Assembly (NCBI RefSeq): GCF_017814945.1
Contig: NZ_JAGIPX010000079.1
Span: forward strand, 1-33,683
Source of the DNA: Paraburkholderia sp. LEh10
GTDB lineage: Bacteria; Pseudomonadota; Gammaproteobacteria; Burkholderiales; Burkholderiaceae
Reading direction: 5' to 3'
Length of the DNA stretch: 33,683 bases
In this document: positions 16,001-24,355 of the stretch, one piece after another
How the letters are laid out: each line of letters starts with the position of its first letter
How positions within the stretch are numbered: position 1 is the first letter of the stretch
The notes under the pieces: generated by a model
Seen by the model: only the letters and a program-made list of their open reading frames with translations
The model's database searches: none
Told to the model about the DNA's origin: nothing
Made by a program: the position numbers and the translations under genes

Positions 16001-16634
16001 TTTGTTGACGGCGTATCAGAACGAAGCGTATGCGCAGCGCTATCGGCAAGTGATCGAACGCATCCGCGCGAAGGAATCACAACTCTCGGGCAAATCTCTG
16101 CCGCTCACAAAAGCGGTTGCCGTGAATCTCGCCAAGCTCATGACGTACAAAGACGAGTACGAAGTCGCGCGCCTCTATGCCGATCCCGCTTATCTGGACA
16201 AACTGCGTCAGCAATTCGACGGCGAGCCGGGACGCGATTACAAGCTGAGCTTTTATCTCGCGCCGCCGCTGCTCGCGAAGCGCGACGAACACGGGCATCT
16301 GCAGAAGAAGCGCTTCGGTCCGTGGATGCTGCCCGTCTTCCGCGTGCTCGCGCGCATGAAGCGCCTGCGCGGCACCGCGCTGGACGTATTCGGCAAAACC
16401 GCCGAGCGGCGCGGCGAGCGTCAACTGATTGCCGAGTACATCGCGCTCGTCGATGAGTTTTGCGCGACACTCGATCTCGAACGCCTTCCCGTGGCGCTAC
16501 AGCTCGCCAGCCTGCCTGACGACATCCGCGGCTTTGGCCATGTGAAAGAGCGCAATGTCCAGGCAGCAGCGAAAAAAAAGGAGCGGTTGCTTGGCGACTA
16601 CCGGGGTTCGCAGCGATTGGCGGCAAACGCGTAA
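13047..16634 (+). CDS. indolepyruvate (arylpyruvate) ferredoxin oxidoreductase, fused
   Basis: This 1195-aa fused enzyme oxidatively decarboxylates arylpyruvates to aryl-acetyl-CoA and passes electrons to ferredoxin. The N-terminal part (about 30-430) holds the pyrimidine-binding and transketolase-like domains (GFISGYRGSPLGALDQ). The TPP domain follows, with CSGCPHNTS, GIGCHYMSMWMDR and the GDGTYFHSG motif from residue 526. An iron-sulfur segment has CEGCGDC from Cys664 and later SSCNKDFSCVKGFCPSF. A gamma-type domain starts at about residue 752 (GILVTGVGGTGVVTIGGL). The ATG at 13047 has GGAGA upstream; the frame is open further upstream through the LysR gene but is not coding there. It fits the neighbouring aromatic amino acid catabolism genes. 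Confidence 0.95.
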   Translation: MNAPDLAVASDLAADTPAAPVSLDDKYTLEKGRVYISGTQALVRLPMLQKARDRKAGLNTAGFISGYRGSPLGALDQSLWKAKKHLHANDIVFQPGVNEDLAATAVWGTQQINLWPGATRDGVFGMWYGKGPGVDRTGDVFKHANSAGSDARGGVLVLAGDDHAAKSSSVAHQSEHALIAAGIPVLYPANVQEYLDYGLHGWAMSRYSGLWVAMKCVTDVIESTASIDLDPDRVEIVTPTDYAMPAGGLNIRWPDAPLAQEARLLDEKWYAALAYVRANRLNRVVIDSPTPRFGIITAGKAYLDVRQALSDLGLDDDTCAKIGLRVLKVGCVWPLDAQDARSFATGLEEILVVEEKRQILEYALKEELYNWREDVRPKIYGKFNERDNEGGEWSVPRGDWLLPAHYELSPALIAKAIARRLARADLPADVQARMLARVAIIEAKEREAAKPRVSVERKPWFCSGCPHNTSTNVPEGSRALAGIGCHYMSMWMDRKTETFSQMGGEGVAWLGQMHFSGDKHVFVNLGDGTYFHSGLLAIRAAIAANANVTYKILYNDAVAMTGGQPVDGVLTVPQIAHQVHAEGAKRIVIVTDEPQKYHSGIVLPAGVDVHHRDQLDSVQRTLRDMPGTTVLIYDQTCATEKRRRRKRGAYPDPARRAFINDAVCEGCGDCSVQSNCLSVEPLDTPLGTKRKINQSSCNKDFSCVKGFCPSFVTAEGAQLRKPKAAGSGGSAGKGDFDALPMPSLPALARPYGILVTGVGGTGVVTIGGLIGMAAHIERKGVTVLDMAGLAQKGGAVLSHVQVASAPDALHATRIATGEARLVIGCDAIVSASNDVLSRTQRGVTVAAINSGATPTAEFVKNPKWTFPGTQTEAGLRDSLGEGCAFIDANALALTLLGDTIYSNPLLLGFSWQKGWLPLQLPSLQRAIELNGVSVEKNQQAFNWGRYIAHHGEAAVQALLRPAAAQQAIVMQMPESLDKLIATREALLTAYQNEAYAQRYRQVIERIRAKESQLSGKSLPLTKAVAVNLAKLMTYKDEYEVARLYADPAYLDKLRQQFDGEPGRDYKLSFYLAPPLLAKRDEHGHLQKKRFGPWMLPVFRVLARMKRLRGTALDVFGKTAERRGERQLIAEYIALVDEFCATLDLERLPVALQLASLPDDIRGFGHVKERNVQAAAKKKERLLGDYRGSQRLAANA

Positions 16635-16639
16635 CCCTT

Positions 16640-16659
16640 TGTCCGCAAGCTGCCGGACA
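16640..16659 (+). terminator. hairpin just after the IOR gene
   Basis: TGTCCG at 16640-16645 pairs with CGGACA at 16654-16659 around an 8-nt loop, 5 bp after the IOR stop. There is no T tract, so termination is only possible. Confidence 0.35.
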
Positions 16660-16785
16660 GAATCCGGGTATCGGCAGCGGGCGCGGCTTGCAGGCGGTAG
16701 CGGCGACCATCGTATGGACTAAGCCGGCTGCCGCCGTCCGTCGCCCTCATTCAACGCGAGCATTTCGAAGCGTTCGCCGGACCCG

Positions 16786-17028
16786 TCATGGCCGTTCGGA
16801 ATCTGGGAACCCGACCACGTCGCCAAGGCGCCTCGCGTCGGCGAATCGCCGTTCCGTCAAACATGTGCGCGTGACCGCCTCCCATGCGAGATAAGCGCCG
16901 AAGGCGTAATGACGATATGTGTTGCGCGTTACCTCTGACATCGTCAGTTCAGCTTCCCTGAGTTGGAGCTTGATTTCCTCTTCGACGGCGGTCGTTACTT
17001 CTTCATAGGTCCACTGGCTCTTGCTCAT
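16786..17028 (-). CDS. small hypothetical protein, 80 aa
   Basis: This encodes an 80-residue, mostly helical and acidic-to-neutral protein beginning MSKSQWTYEEVTTAVEEEIK. It has an internal segment NTYRHYAFGAYLAWEAVT and no signal peptide or membrane helix. The amino acid composition is balanced, unlike the Arg/Ala-rich shadow frames nearby, which argues that it is real. A weak GGGGAT site lies about 9 bp before the ATG. I do not recognise a family. It is monocistronic between IOR and a gene-poor stretch. Confidence 0.55.
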   Translation of the reverse strand: MSKSQWTYEEVTTAVEEEIKLQLREAELTMSEVTRNTYRHYAFGAYLAWEAVTRTCLTERRFADARRLGDVVGFPDSERP

Positions 17029-18110
17029 TGCCTATCCCCATCATTGAACTGATGCCGGCGCGCAGCGATACAGCCTGCCGGCCGACCCCGGCCGGCGAAC
17101 TGCTGATCGGAGCGTGTCCTGATCGAGGTCCTGAAGTCTGACGGTCGTGAATCCGCAGATGCACGACGCGAGCGCTGTCACCCCTGCGACCTCTGCCGCC
17201 GACGAGAACCCGGTGAAGCGCGCGATCGGCAAACGAGCGGGAGGCATCGGAGGCGTAGCCTCCCGCGCTGCGTCCGAAGCTCGATCGCTATGCTCTGATG
17301 GGCGCTCACCGTCGACCTGGCAGCGCTCAAGCCCCATTGCCAGCCGCACGCCCGGGCCGCACACGGCCTTGTGCGTCCCGGCGAAATCGGGTCGATATCG
17401 GTCGGCCGCCTGGTTTCTCCGGTGCGTGAGTCCATCGGTTCGCGTTGCTTTTCAAAAAGTAGTGCAGCACCCGGCCGCGTTCAAGGTTGGAACGCGGCCC
17501 GCAGTGTCTGAGAATCGGCTCAAAGCCAGGCGTCTCGTGCGCGTGGCTGACGACGCATCGCGCGCGTGGTGCCGCGCGGAAGATCCGAAGGTTTGCGAGT
17601 CTCGGTGGCGACGGGTTGTTGCAATGGGCCGGGCGAGGTGACGGCGTCCTCTCGGCGGACCAACCCTGAAGAAAGAGCGCTCGCGCAATGCAAGCACGGC
17701 TAGCACATGCCGAAACAGCAAGCGTCCCGTTTCGTCTGTTCATAAAGGAGTCGACTCTGAAACCAGCAAGACGCCGACAGCCGGCCGCGCCGGCACGTTG
17801 CGTCAAAATCAACGGCCCCGAGAGGCGATCATTGGACTATCTTTGAAAAGCCAGTCGAATGCACCGAAGCGCTTACGGTCATTTGATGGTCGGTTGGGTG
17901 ACCGCTCTACCCTGCAGATGACGCTCAGGTCGATGTGCACTGCCCTTTGGCGGACACGACATGTCTGCGTAGCCGGGATGGCACATGCCGCCTGATTGGC
18001 CGCCCATCCATGCGCTCGCGTTCGTCTCGCCACGCCGGAACATGATTCACCCGGGTGTTGTTCATGTTCCAGCTCTCCCGGACTATTGCTGTCTCCGACA
18101 GGTTGGTACC
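17029..18110. other. 1.1 kb without a convincing gene
   Basis: Open frames exist on both strands here (notably 17147-17641 plus and 17327-17812 minus), but all give Arg/Ala/Pro/Ser-rich peptides without domains, typical of high-GC non-coding DNA. An AAAGGAG sequence near 17743 is not followed by a usable start. The stretch holds one strong hairpin (17473-17499) and, at its right end, presumably the promoter of the FIST gene, which I could not define. Confidence 0.4.
17473..17499. other. 9-bp perfect GC-rich hairpin
   Basis: GGCCGCGTT (17473-17481) and AACGCGGCC (17491-17499) form a perfect stem around a 9-nt loop. It has no T tract and no adjacent gene end, so it may be an RNA structure or a palindromic repeat of unknown role. 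Confidence 0.4.
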
Positions 18111-19295
18111 ATGAACCGCCCTTCGTTTATCCATGCTCATGCTGCTCACGCCGATTGGCGGGTGGCGCTCGCCGAGTGCCAGCGGCAACTTCAAACCCGG
18201 ATGGCGGCCAGTGCGACTGAGCAACGCGTATCCACGACGTTCACACTCGGCTGGTGTTACCTGAGCGACTACTACGCAACCGAGTCCGAGGTGATCCTCG
18301 ACGAACTGCACCGTGCTTACCCCGGCGTCGCCTGGGTCGGCACGATCGGCGTCGGCGTGGCCGCCAGCGGGGTCGAATACATTGATGAACCGGCGCTGGC
18401 GCTGATGCTCGCGCCGCTGCCACGGGAATCGTTCCGGCTGTTCTCAGGCCTGCAGCCTCTGCCTGCGGCATCGTCCGAGTTCGTCGCCCATACGGCGCTC
18501 GTCCATGCGGAAGGCACCACGCCGGACCTGCAGGAACTGCTTCAGGAACTGAGTGCCCGCACTACCACAGGCTATCTTTTCGGCGGCCTGTCTTCGGCCC
18601 GCAACCGTCCGCTACACCTCGCGGACGGCGTGTTCAGCGGCGGGTTGTCCGGCGTGCTGTTCGGTCCCGAGGTCGGTCTGATCTCACGTGTGACGCAGGG
18701 CTGCCAGCCTGCCGGTCCCGTGCGTACGATCACCCGGGCCGAACGCAATCTCGTGATCACGCTGGACGGCAAGCCCGCCCTCGATTGCGTGTTGCAGGAT
18801 CGTGGGCTCGGCGAGGATCTCTCCGACGATGAGTTGTCCCATGCGCTGTCGACCACCCTGGTGGGCTTGAGCACGGGTGCCGAGGATGTGCCGACGTGGC
18901 CCGGAAAGTTCGGCGCGGATACGGTCGTGCGCCACCTGGTCGGCGTCGATCCCCGGCACGGGATATTGGCAATCGCGGACCGGGTCGAGCCAGGCATGCA
19001 TCTCGCGTTTTGCACGCGCAATCCCGAGGCTGCCAGGCGCGATCTGGTGCGCATCGCGACGGAGATACGGGCGGAACTGGAAAGCAGCACGACGGCCCAC
19101 CTGTCGGGTGTCCTGTATGTCAGCTGCTCGGGACGCGGCGGGCCCCATTTTGGCGCGCCGCATGCGGAATTGCAGACCGTGCGGGATGTGCTGGGCGAGG
19201 TACCGCTGGTGGGCTTTTTCGCGGGCGGTGAGATTGCAAGGAGTCACCTTTACGGCTACACGGGGGTACTGACTGTCTTTACGAACCAGGATTGA
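18111..19295 (+). CDS. FIST-domain (FIST_N + FIST_C) sensory protein
   Basis: This 394-aa soluble protein consists of a FIST_N domain (about 25-215; GWCYLSDYYATESEVILDEL, AYPGVAWVGTIGVGVAASG, GGLSSARN) and a FIST_C domain (about 225-380). It ends with the diagnostic SCSGRGGPHFGAPHAELQTV, then VPLVGFFAGGEIARSHLYGY. FIST proteins are ligand-sensing modules. One subgroup (NosP) binds heme and senses nitric oxide and usually partners a histidine kinase. No kinase, GGDEF or chemotaxis gene is adjacent here. The ATG at 18111 begins a sensible N-terminus, but only a weak AGG precedes it; the frame is open further upstream. Confidence 0.9.
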   Translation: MNRPSFIHAHAAHADWRVALAECQRQLQTRMAASATEQRVSTTFTLGWCYLSDYYATESEVILDELHRAYPGVAWVGTIGVGVAASGVEYIDEPALALMLAPLPRESFRLFSGLQPLPAASSEFVAHTALVHAEGTTPDLQELLQELSARTTTGYLFGGLSSARNRPLHLADGVFSGGLSGVLFGPEVGLISRVTQGCQPAGPVRTITRAERNLVITLDGKPALDCVLQDRGLGEDLSDDELSHALSTTLVGLSTGAEDVPTWPGKFGADTVVRHLVGVDPRHGILAIADRVEPGMHLAFCTRNPEAARRDLVRIATEIRAELESSTTAHLSGVLYVSCSGRGGPHFGAPHAELQTVRDVLGEVPLVGFFAGGEIARSHLYGYTGVLTVFTNQD

Positions 19296-19337
19296 GTGTG
19301 CCGGAGCGCGCCGGAACCTGGACTGGAAGATATCGCT

Positions 19338-19357
19338 CGCGCCGCATGAGCGGCGCG
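19338..19357. terminator. perfect 8-bp hairpin between convergent FIST and aminotransferase genes
   Basis: CGCGCCGC, loop ATGA, GCGGCGCG. It lies between two converging genes and could serve as a bidirectional terminator, though neither side has a clear T tract. Confidence 0.45.
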
Positions 19358-19494
19358 TCGCGAAAGTCATAACCGTTCAGGTATAGCCTGCCTGCCGGAC
19401 AGCGCCGACGTCGAATACGTTCTGGAAGTCCCGGCGCGCCGCGTTCGTTCGGGCACGCACACCCGATATCCTCAGGCTTGCGTCAATCCATTGC

Positions 19495-20688
19495 CTATGA
19501 GAGGACTTCCGCGATGGCCTTCGCAGTGGTCGCGATGTTTCGCTCATTCAGGGCAGCGACACACATGCGACCGGACCGGATCAGGTAGACCCCGTGCCGC
19601 TCTCGCAGCACGTCAACCTGCCCCGCCGACAGCCCCGTGTACGTGAACATGCCGCGCTGCTCGAGGTATCGCGCGAGCATCGTGTCCGGCACATTGCCGC
19701 GCAGGCATTCATGGATGCCTGCGCGCATTCGCATGATGCGCCGGCACATCGAAGCAAGCTCGTCTTCCCACGATTGCCGCAACTGCGGCGTCGTGAGCAC
19801 TCGTGCGACGATCTTCGCGCCATGCGTCGGCGGGTTGCTGTAGTTCGCGCGCACCGCGCTCGTCAGCTGACCCAATACCCGGGCGGCCACATCCGGCGAC
19901 TCACAGATCACCGACAGACCGCCGCAGCGCTCGCCATACAGCGAGAAGTTCTTCGAGAACGAGTTGGCCACGAAGGCCGGCACGTTCTGGCGCACGAGTT
20001 CGCGAATCGCGAATGCGTCCGCGTCGATGCCCGCGCCGAATCCCTGATAGGCCATGTCGATGAACGGGAGAAGGTCGCGTTTCCCGAGAACCTCGATCAA
20101 CTGCACCCACTGGGCGTCACTCAGATCCACACCCGTCGGATTGTGACAGCACGCGTGCAACAGCACGACGCTGCGCGCGGGCAACGCGTCGATGGCCGAA
20201 AGCATCGCCTCGAATTTCAGGCCTCCGCTGGCCTCGTCATAGTACGGATAGGTGCTGACGGCGAATCCGGCGCGCTCGAAAATGAAACGGTGGTTTTCCC
20301 ACGTCGGATCGCTCACCCAGACCTGTGAGCCCGGGAAGTAGCGCTTGATGAAATCCGCGCCAACCTTGAGCGCACCCGAGCCGCCCAGCGTCTGCACGGT
20401 CGCGATGCGGCCCTCGGCACGCGCCGGCGAGTCGTCGCCGAACACCAGTGACTGCACGGCGTCGCGGTACTGCGCGAAGCCCGCCATCGGCAGGTAGGGC
20501 TTTGGGCCCAGCTCCGCGAGCAGTTGCGTTTCGGCCTCGCGCACCGCACGCATCACGGGCAAACGGCCCTCGTCATCGTAGTAGATGCCGATGCTCAGAT
20601 TGACCTTGTCATTGCGCGGGTCCTTCGCGAAGTTCTCGTTCAGCGTGAGGATCGGGTCGCCGGGATAGGCATCGATGTGTTCGAACAT
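19495..20688 (-). CDS. tyrB: aromatic amino acid aminotransferase (TyrB-like)
   Basis: This is a 397-aa class I PLP-dependent aminotransferase of the aspartate/tyrosine type, which transfers the amino group of Tyr, Phe or Trp to 2-oxoglutarate, giving arylpyruvates. The PLP lysine is Lys246 in ANSFSKNFSLYGERCG. Asn183 (HNPTG), Asp211 and Tyr214 (DMAYQGFG) contact the cofactor. The C-terminal RSGRMCVAALN holds the substrate-carboxylate arginine. Length and motifs match TyrB/AspC; I prefer TyrB/PhhC because of the neighbours hpd and an aromatic permease. An AGGA site precedes the ATG. It is the last gene of the hpd-permease-aminotransferase set, after a possible attenuating hairpin. Confidence 0.92.
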   Translation of the reverse strand: MFEHIDAYPGDPILTLNENFAKDPRNDKVNLSIGIYYDDEGRLPVMRAVREAETQLLAELGPKPYLPMAGFAQYRDAVQSLVFGDDSPARAEGRIATVQTLGGSGALKVGADFIKRYFPGSQVWVSDPTWENHRFIFERAGFAVSTYPYYDEASGGLKFEAMLSAIDALPARSVVLLHACCHNPTGVDLSDAQWVQLIEVLGKRDLLPFIDMAYQGFGAGIDADAFAIRELVRQNVPAFVANSFSKNFSLYGERCGGLSVICESPDVAARVLGQLTSAVRANYSNPPTHGAKIVARVLTTPQLRQSWEDELASMCRRIMRMRAGIHECLRGNVPDTMLARYLEQRGMFTYTGLSAGQVDVLRERHGVYLIRSGRMCVAALNERNIATTAKAIAEVLS

Positions 20689-20736
20689 GACAGTTCCTGG
20701 GAAAGCCAGAGCGGCCGTAAAAGAGTGAAGATTGAG

Positions 20737-20755
20737 CGAGCCCGATCGGCTCGCA
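20737..20755 (-). terminator. hairpin between permease and aminotransferase genes
   Basis: GCGAGCC-CGATC-GGCTCGC, with a 7-bp perfect stem. On the minus strand it is followed by the T-rich TCAATCTTCACTCTTTTAC. It lies 58 bp after the permease stop and 49 bp before the tyrB start, so it may end or attenuate transcription between them. Confidence 0.5.
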
Positions 20756-20813
20756 TCAGGCAGATGTGATGGCGGGACGGCTCACTGGTGCCGCCCCGAG
20801 ACTCGTTGCGTGC

Positions 20814-22196
20814 CTAGCGCATCGGGACGCCGACGGGCACCGACGCGCCAGCGCGCCTGTTGCGCAGGCGATAGCCCACACCCAGCACGGCGAGCCACAC
20901 CGGGATCAGATAGACCGACATGCGCAGATCCGGAATCAGGCACATCACCACCAGAATGCCGCCCAGGAATGCGAGACACAGGTAGTTGGTGAGCGGATAG
21001 CCGAAGCTGCGGAACATCGTCATCTGACTGGCACGTGCTTTCGCACGGCGGAATTGCAGATGAATGATGCTGATCATTGCCCAGTTGATGATGAGCGCCG
21101 ACACGACGAGGCCCATGAGGAGCTCGAATGCCTTCCCGGGCATCAGGTAGTTGATGACCACGCACGCGGCCGTGGCGAGCGCGGAGACACCGAGTGCGAC
21201 AAGGGGAATGCCACGGGCATTAACCTTGAGCAGCGCGCGCGGCGCATTGCCCTGCCCCGCGAGACCATAGAGCATGCGGCTGTTGCAGTACACGCCGCTG
21301 TTGTAGACCGACAGCGCGGCCGTGAGCACCACTGCATTGAGCACGTTGGCGACGAAGTTACTGTTCATCGCGTGAAAAATCAGCACGAACGGGCTGCCTC
21401 CCGTGACCACTTTTTCCCACGGATACAGTGACAGCAGCACGCCGAGTGCGCCGACGTAGAAGATGAGAATGCGGTAGATCACCTGGTTGGTCGCGCGCGG
21501 GATGGTGCGCGATGGATCGTCCGCCTCAGCGGCGGTGATGCCGACGAGTTCGAGTCCGCCGAATGAGAACATGATGACGGCCATCGCCATCACGAGTCCC
21601 GAGACGCCATTCGGGAAGAAGCCGCCGTGACGCCAGAGATTGGACACGCCCGCTTCCGGTCCGGCGTGGCCCGAGACCAGCAGATAACCGCCGAAGCCGA
21701 TCATGCCGACAATGGCTGCGACCTTGATGATCGAAAACCAGAACTCCAGTTCGCCATACGACTTCACGCTGGTCAGGTTGATCGCGTTGATCACGCAAAA
21801 GCACACGAGCGCTGACACCCACGTGGGCAGATTCGGCCACCAGTACTGCATGTAGATGCCGACGGCCGACAACTCCGCCATCGACACGAGTATGTACAGC
21901 ACCCAATAATTCCAGCCCGACAGGAAGCCCGCGTATTGTCCGCAGTACTTGCCCGCGAAATAGCTGAAGGAGCCAGCGACCGGCTCGTCGACCACCATCT
22001 CGCCGAGTTGCCGCATGATGAAAAAGGCGACGATGCCGGCGATCGCGTATCCGAGCAATACCGATGGCCCCGCCGATTTGATGGTTTGGGCGATGCCGAG
22101 AAACAGCCCCGTCCCGATCGCGCCGCCAAGCGCGATCAACTGGATGTGACGATTCTTCAGGCCGCGCTGGAGCGTGCCCTGTCCCTGATGTGCCAC
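20814..22196 (-). CDS. aromatic amino acid permease (AroP/PheP-like, APC family)
   Basis: This is a 460-aa inner-membrane amino acid permease with about 12 membrane segments. The amino acid transporter family opening is clear: LKNRHIQLIALGGAIGTGLF (about residues 12-31), and FSFGGLELVGITAAEADDP lies near the middle. Overall it resembles the AroP/PheP/LysP group, proton symporters for amino acids. I chose the GTG at 22196 because AGGAGAAGACAAC directly precedes it; an ATG 24 codons upstream lacks a site and adds a poorly conserved extension. Position between hpd and tyrB supports an aromatic substrate, which is inference. Confidence 0.9.
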   Translation of the reverse strand: MAHQGQGTLQRGLKNRHIQLIALGGAIGTGLFLGIAQTIKSAGPSVLLGYAIAGIVAFFIMRQLGEMVVDEPVAGSFSYFAGKYCGQYAGFLSGWNYWVLYILVSMAELSAVGIYMQYWWPNLPTWVSALVCFCVINAINLTSVKSYGELEFWFSIIKVAAIVGMIGFGGYLLVSGHAGPEAGVSNLWRHGGFFPNGVSGLVMAMAVIMFSFGGLELVGITAAEADDPSRTIPRATNQVIYRILIFYVGALGVLLSLYPWEKVVTGGSPFVLIFHAMNSNFVANVLNAVVLTAALSVYNSGVYCNSRMLYGLAGQGNAPRALLKVNARGIPLVALGVSALATAACVVINYLMPGKAFELLMGLVVSALIINWAMISIIHLQFRRAKARASQMTMFRSFGYPLTNYLCLAFLGGILVVMCLIPDLRMSVYLIPVWLAVLGVGYRLRNRRAGASVPVGVPMR

Positions 22197-22370
22197 GTTG
22201 TCTTCTCCTGTGTCCTGCGGTTGATTCAGGACGCCACGCCCGGCTTTCCGCCTGCCCCCGTCAGGCAAGCGAAAAATGCCGAGGCGACGCGGCGGGCGCT
22301 CGTGACGCCGGCGCCGTATCCTGCTGGATCTGTATTCTTGAAGCGGCCTGTGAGTCAGGTTGCGAGCACG

Positions 22371-23444
22371 TCAGACCTTGAGTGTGCCCCGTTCGATCTG
22401 GTCGCGTTCGAGCGACTCGAACAGCGCCTTGAAATTGCCTTCGCCGAAGCCTTCGTCGCCCTTGCGCTGGATGAATTCGAAGAACACGGGGCCAAGGAGG
22501 GGCTTTGAGAAGATCTGCAGCAACAGGCGTGGTGTGCCGTCTGCCGTCGTGCCGTCAAGGAGGATGCCGCGAGACTGTAGCTCGCCAACCGGCTGGCCGT
22601 GACCCGGCAGCCGTGTCTCGAGCGCATCGTAGTAGTAGCTGTTCGGTCCCGTCATCAGCGGCACACCTGCCATCTGCAGGTTGTCGATGACCTGGATCAG
22701 ATCGTCGGTGAGGAACGCGATGTGCTGGATGCCTTCGCCGTTGAAGGCCATCAGGAATTCCTCGATCTGGCCGCTGCCCTTGCCTGATTCCTCGTTCAGC
22801 GGGATGCGGATCTTGCCGTCCGGCGCCGTCATCGCTCTCGACGTGAGGCCAGTGTATTCGCCCTCGATGTCGAAGTAGCGCAGCTCGCGGAAGTTGAACA
22901 GCTTCTCGTAGAAGTTGGCCCAATACGTCATGCGGCCACGGTAGACGTTGTGCGTGAGATGGTCGACGAGGCGCAGGCCGTGACCGACCGGCCGGCGCGC
23001 GACACCTTCGATGAACTCGAAATCGATGTCGTAGATCGACTTGCCCTCTTCGAAGCGGTCGATCAGGTAAAGCGGTGCACCGCCAATGCCTTTGATCGCG
23101 GGCAAACGCAACTCCATCGGACCGGTGGCGATTTCGATCGGCTGCGCGCCCAGCGACAGCGCGCGCGCGTAGGCCTTGTGCGAATCCTTCACGCGGAACG
23201 CCATCCCGCACGCACTCGGACCATGTTCGGCGGCGAAGTACGCGGCCTGGCTATTCGGTTCGCGATTGACGATGAAGTTGATCTCGCCCTGGCGGTACAG
23301 CAGCACATCCTTCGAGCGGTGGCGTGCCACCAGCGTGAAGCCCATCTGCTCGAACAACGGTTCGAGCACGTTGGGCGTGGGCGAAGCGAATTCAACGAAT
23401 TCGAAGCCCATCAGTTGCATGGGATTGTCAAACAGGTCGGCCAT
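22371..23444 (-). CDS. hpd: 4-hydroxyphenylpyruvate dioxygenase
   Basis: This 357-aa enzyme converts 4-hydroxyphenylpyruvate plus O2 to homogentisate, the committed step of tyrosine degradation. Two vicinal-oxygen-chelate domains are present. The iron ligands are His162 (VDHLTHNVYRG), His241 (IQHIAFLTDD) and Glu323 (FFEFIQRKGDEGFGEGNFKA), matching H161/H240/E322 of the Pseudomonas enzyme. The ATG at 23444 gives the standard MADLFDNPM start; 19 codons further upstream are open but lack conservation. No homogentisate dioxygenase or fumarylacetoacetase gene is in the window. It is divergent from an AsnC/Lrp regulator. Confidence 0.96.
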   Translation of the reverse strand: MADLFDNPMQLMGFEFVEFASPTPNVLEPLFEQMGFTLVARHRSKDVLLYRQGEINFIVNREPNSQAAYFAAEHGPSACGMAFRVKDSHKAYARALSLGAQPIEIATGPMELRLPAIKGIGGAPLYLIDRFEEGKSIYDIDFEFIEGVARRPVGHGLRLVDHLTHNVYRGRMTYWANFYEKLFNFRELRYFDIEGEYTGLTSRAMTAPDGKIRIPLNEESGKGSGQIEEFLMAFNGEGIQHIAFLTDDLIQVIDNLQMAGVPLMTGPNSYYYDALETRLPGHGQPVGELQSRGILLDGTTADGTPRLLLQIFSKPLLGPVFFEFIQRKGDEGFGEGNFKALFESLERDQIERGTLKV

Positions 23445-23670
23445 GGTCGTTTTGCGTTTGGCAGAAAGTGGATGGTTTGCTGGATGCGCAGCGCACGGCA
23501 TCGTGGGTGATGTCCAGTGTATGCGCGGGGAAAGAAAATTTCATAAAGAGTGCCGGACCTCGTGTAGCTCAACCGTCCGCGTTCCCGGCAAGCATGCGGT
23601 GACGTTGCAGCAATTTCCGAGGTCAGTGTAGATTCATCGCGGCGCAATAGGATTTCGTTAAAACCGCAGA

Positions 23671-23684
23671 CAAACCCTAGTTTG
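23671..23684. promoter_or_regulatory. CAAAC-CCTA-GTTTG dyad in the hpd/AsnC intergenic region
   Basis: A perfect 5-bp-arm dyad stands in an AT-rich part of the 281-bp divergent region, about 40 bp before the AsnC-type gene and about 230 bp before hpd. It is a candidate Lrp/AsnC binding half of an autoregulatory site. Confidence 0.35.
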
Positions 23685-23725
23685 CACATTAAAATTTCCC
23701 CCGAAAGCCCATTGGAGAAAGGAAA

Positions 23726-24199
23726 GTGCAGACCATCGAGATCGACCGTATTGACACGCGTTTGCTGGAGATCCTGCAGTCGCAGGGACGCATCTCAAAT
23801 CTCGAACTGGCGGAGGCGATCAGGCTGTCGCCGGCGCAGACGCTAAGGCGCCATCGCCGGCTCGAGGAACTGGGCGTGATCAGGTGCTACGAAGCGCGGC
23901 TCGAGACGCAGGCGCTCGGCTTTGGCGCGGTGGCTTTCATCCAGGTGACGATGGAGCGCGGTCATATCCGCGATCTGGCGAAGTTCAAGTCAATGGTCGC
24001 GGAACTCGCCGAGATACAGGAATGCTTCGCCGTAACCGGCGATATCGACTACATGCTCAAGGTGGTGACACGCGACCTGAAAGCGCTGTCGGAATTCCTG
24101 CTCGATACGCTCATGCGAATTCCTGGCGTCAGCGGAGTCAAGTCGAGCGTGTGTCTTGACGAACTTAAATGTTCGAGCGCCGTTCCGCTGGCAACCTAG
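23726..24199 (+). CDS. AsnC/Lrp-family transcriptional regulator
   Basis: This 157-aa regulator has an N-terminal helix-turn-helix (about 8-55; LLEILQSQGRISNLELAEAI and SPAQTLRRHRRLEELGVIRC). A C-terminal RAM/ligand domain follows (about 65-150; AFIQVTMERG, AVTGDIDYMLKVVTRDLKAL). The GTG start follows GGAGAAAGGAAA. Members next to hpd typically control tyrosine or phenylalanine catabolism with an aromatic amino acid as effector; this and autoregulation from the shared upstream region are inference. Confidence 0.92.
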   Translation: MQTIEIDRIDTRLLEILQSQGRISNLELAEAIRLSPAQTLRRHRRLEELGVIRCYEARLETQALGFGAVAFIQVTMERGHIRDLAKFKSMVAELAEIQECFAVTGDIDYMLKVVTRDLKALSEFLLDTLMRIPGVSGVKSSVCLDELKCSSAVPLAT

Positions 24200-24355
24200 C
24201 CACGCGCGAATGTCGGTACGGGTCGGATCGATCAACCTGGTCCAAATTTACCCCCTGACGTTTTCCACTTGTCGTCCGGCTAAACTACGGTTCCCAGGCA
24301 GTGGTGTGACAGACGCTTGAATGATCCAGGCCGACGAACGCGGCGAGCCTTAGCG

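Noticed and set aside
17147..17641. A 164-codon plus-strand frame in the gene-poor stretch
   Set aside because: Composition is Arg/Ala/Ser-rich and domain-free, and there is no ribosome binding site; a competing minus frame is equally poor.
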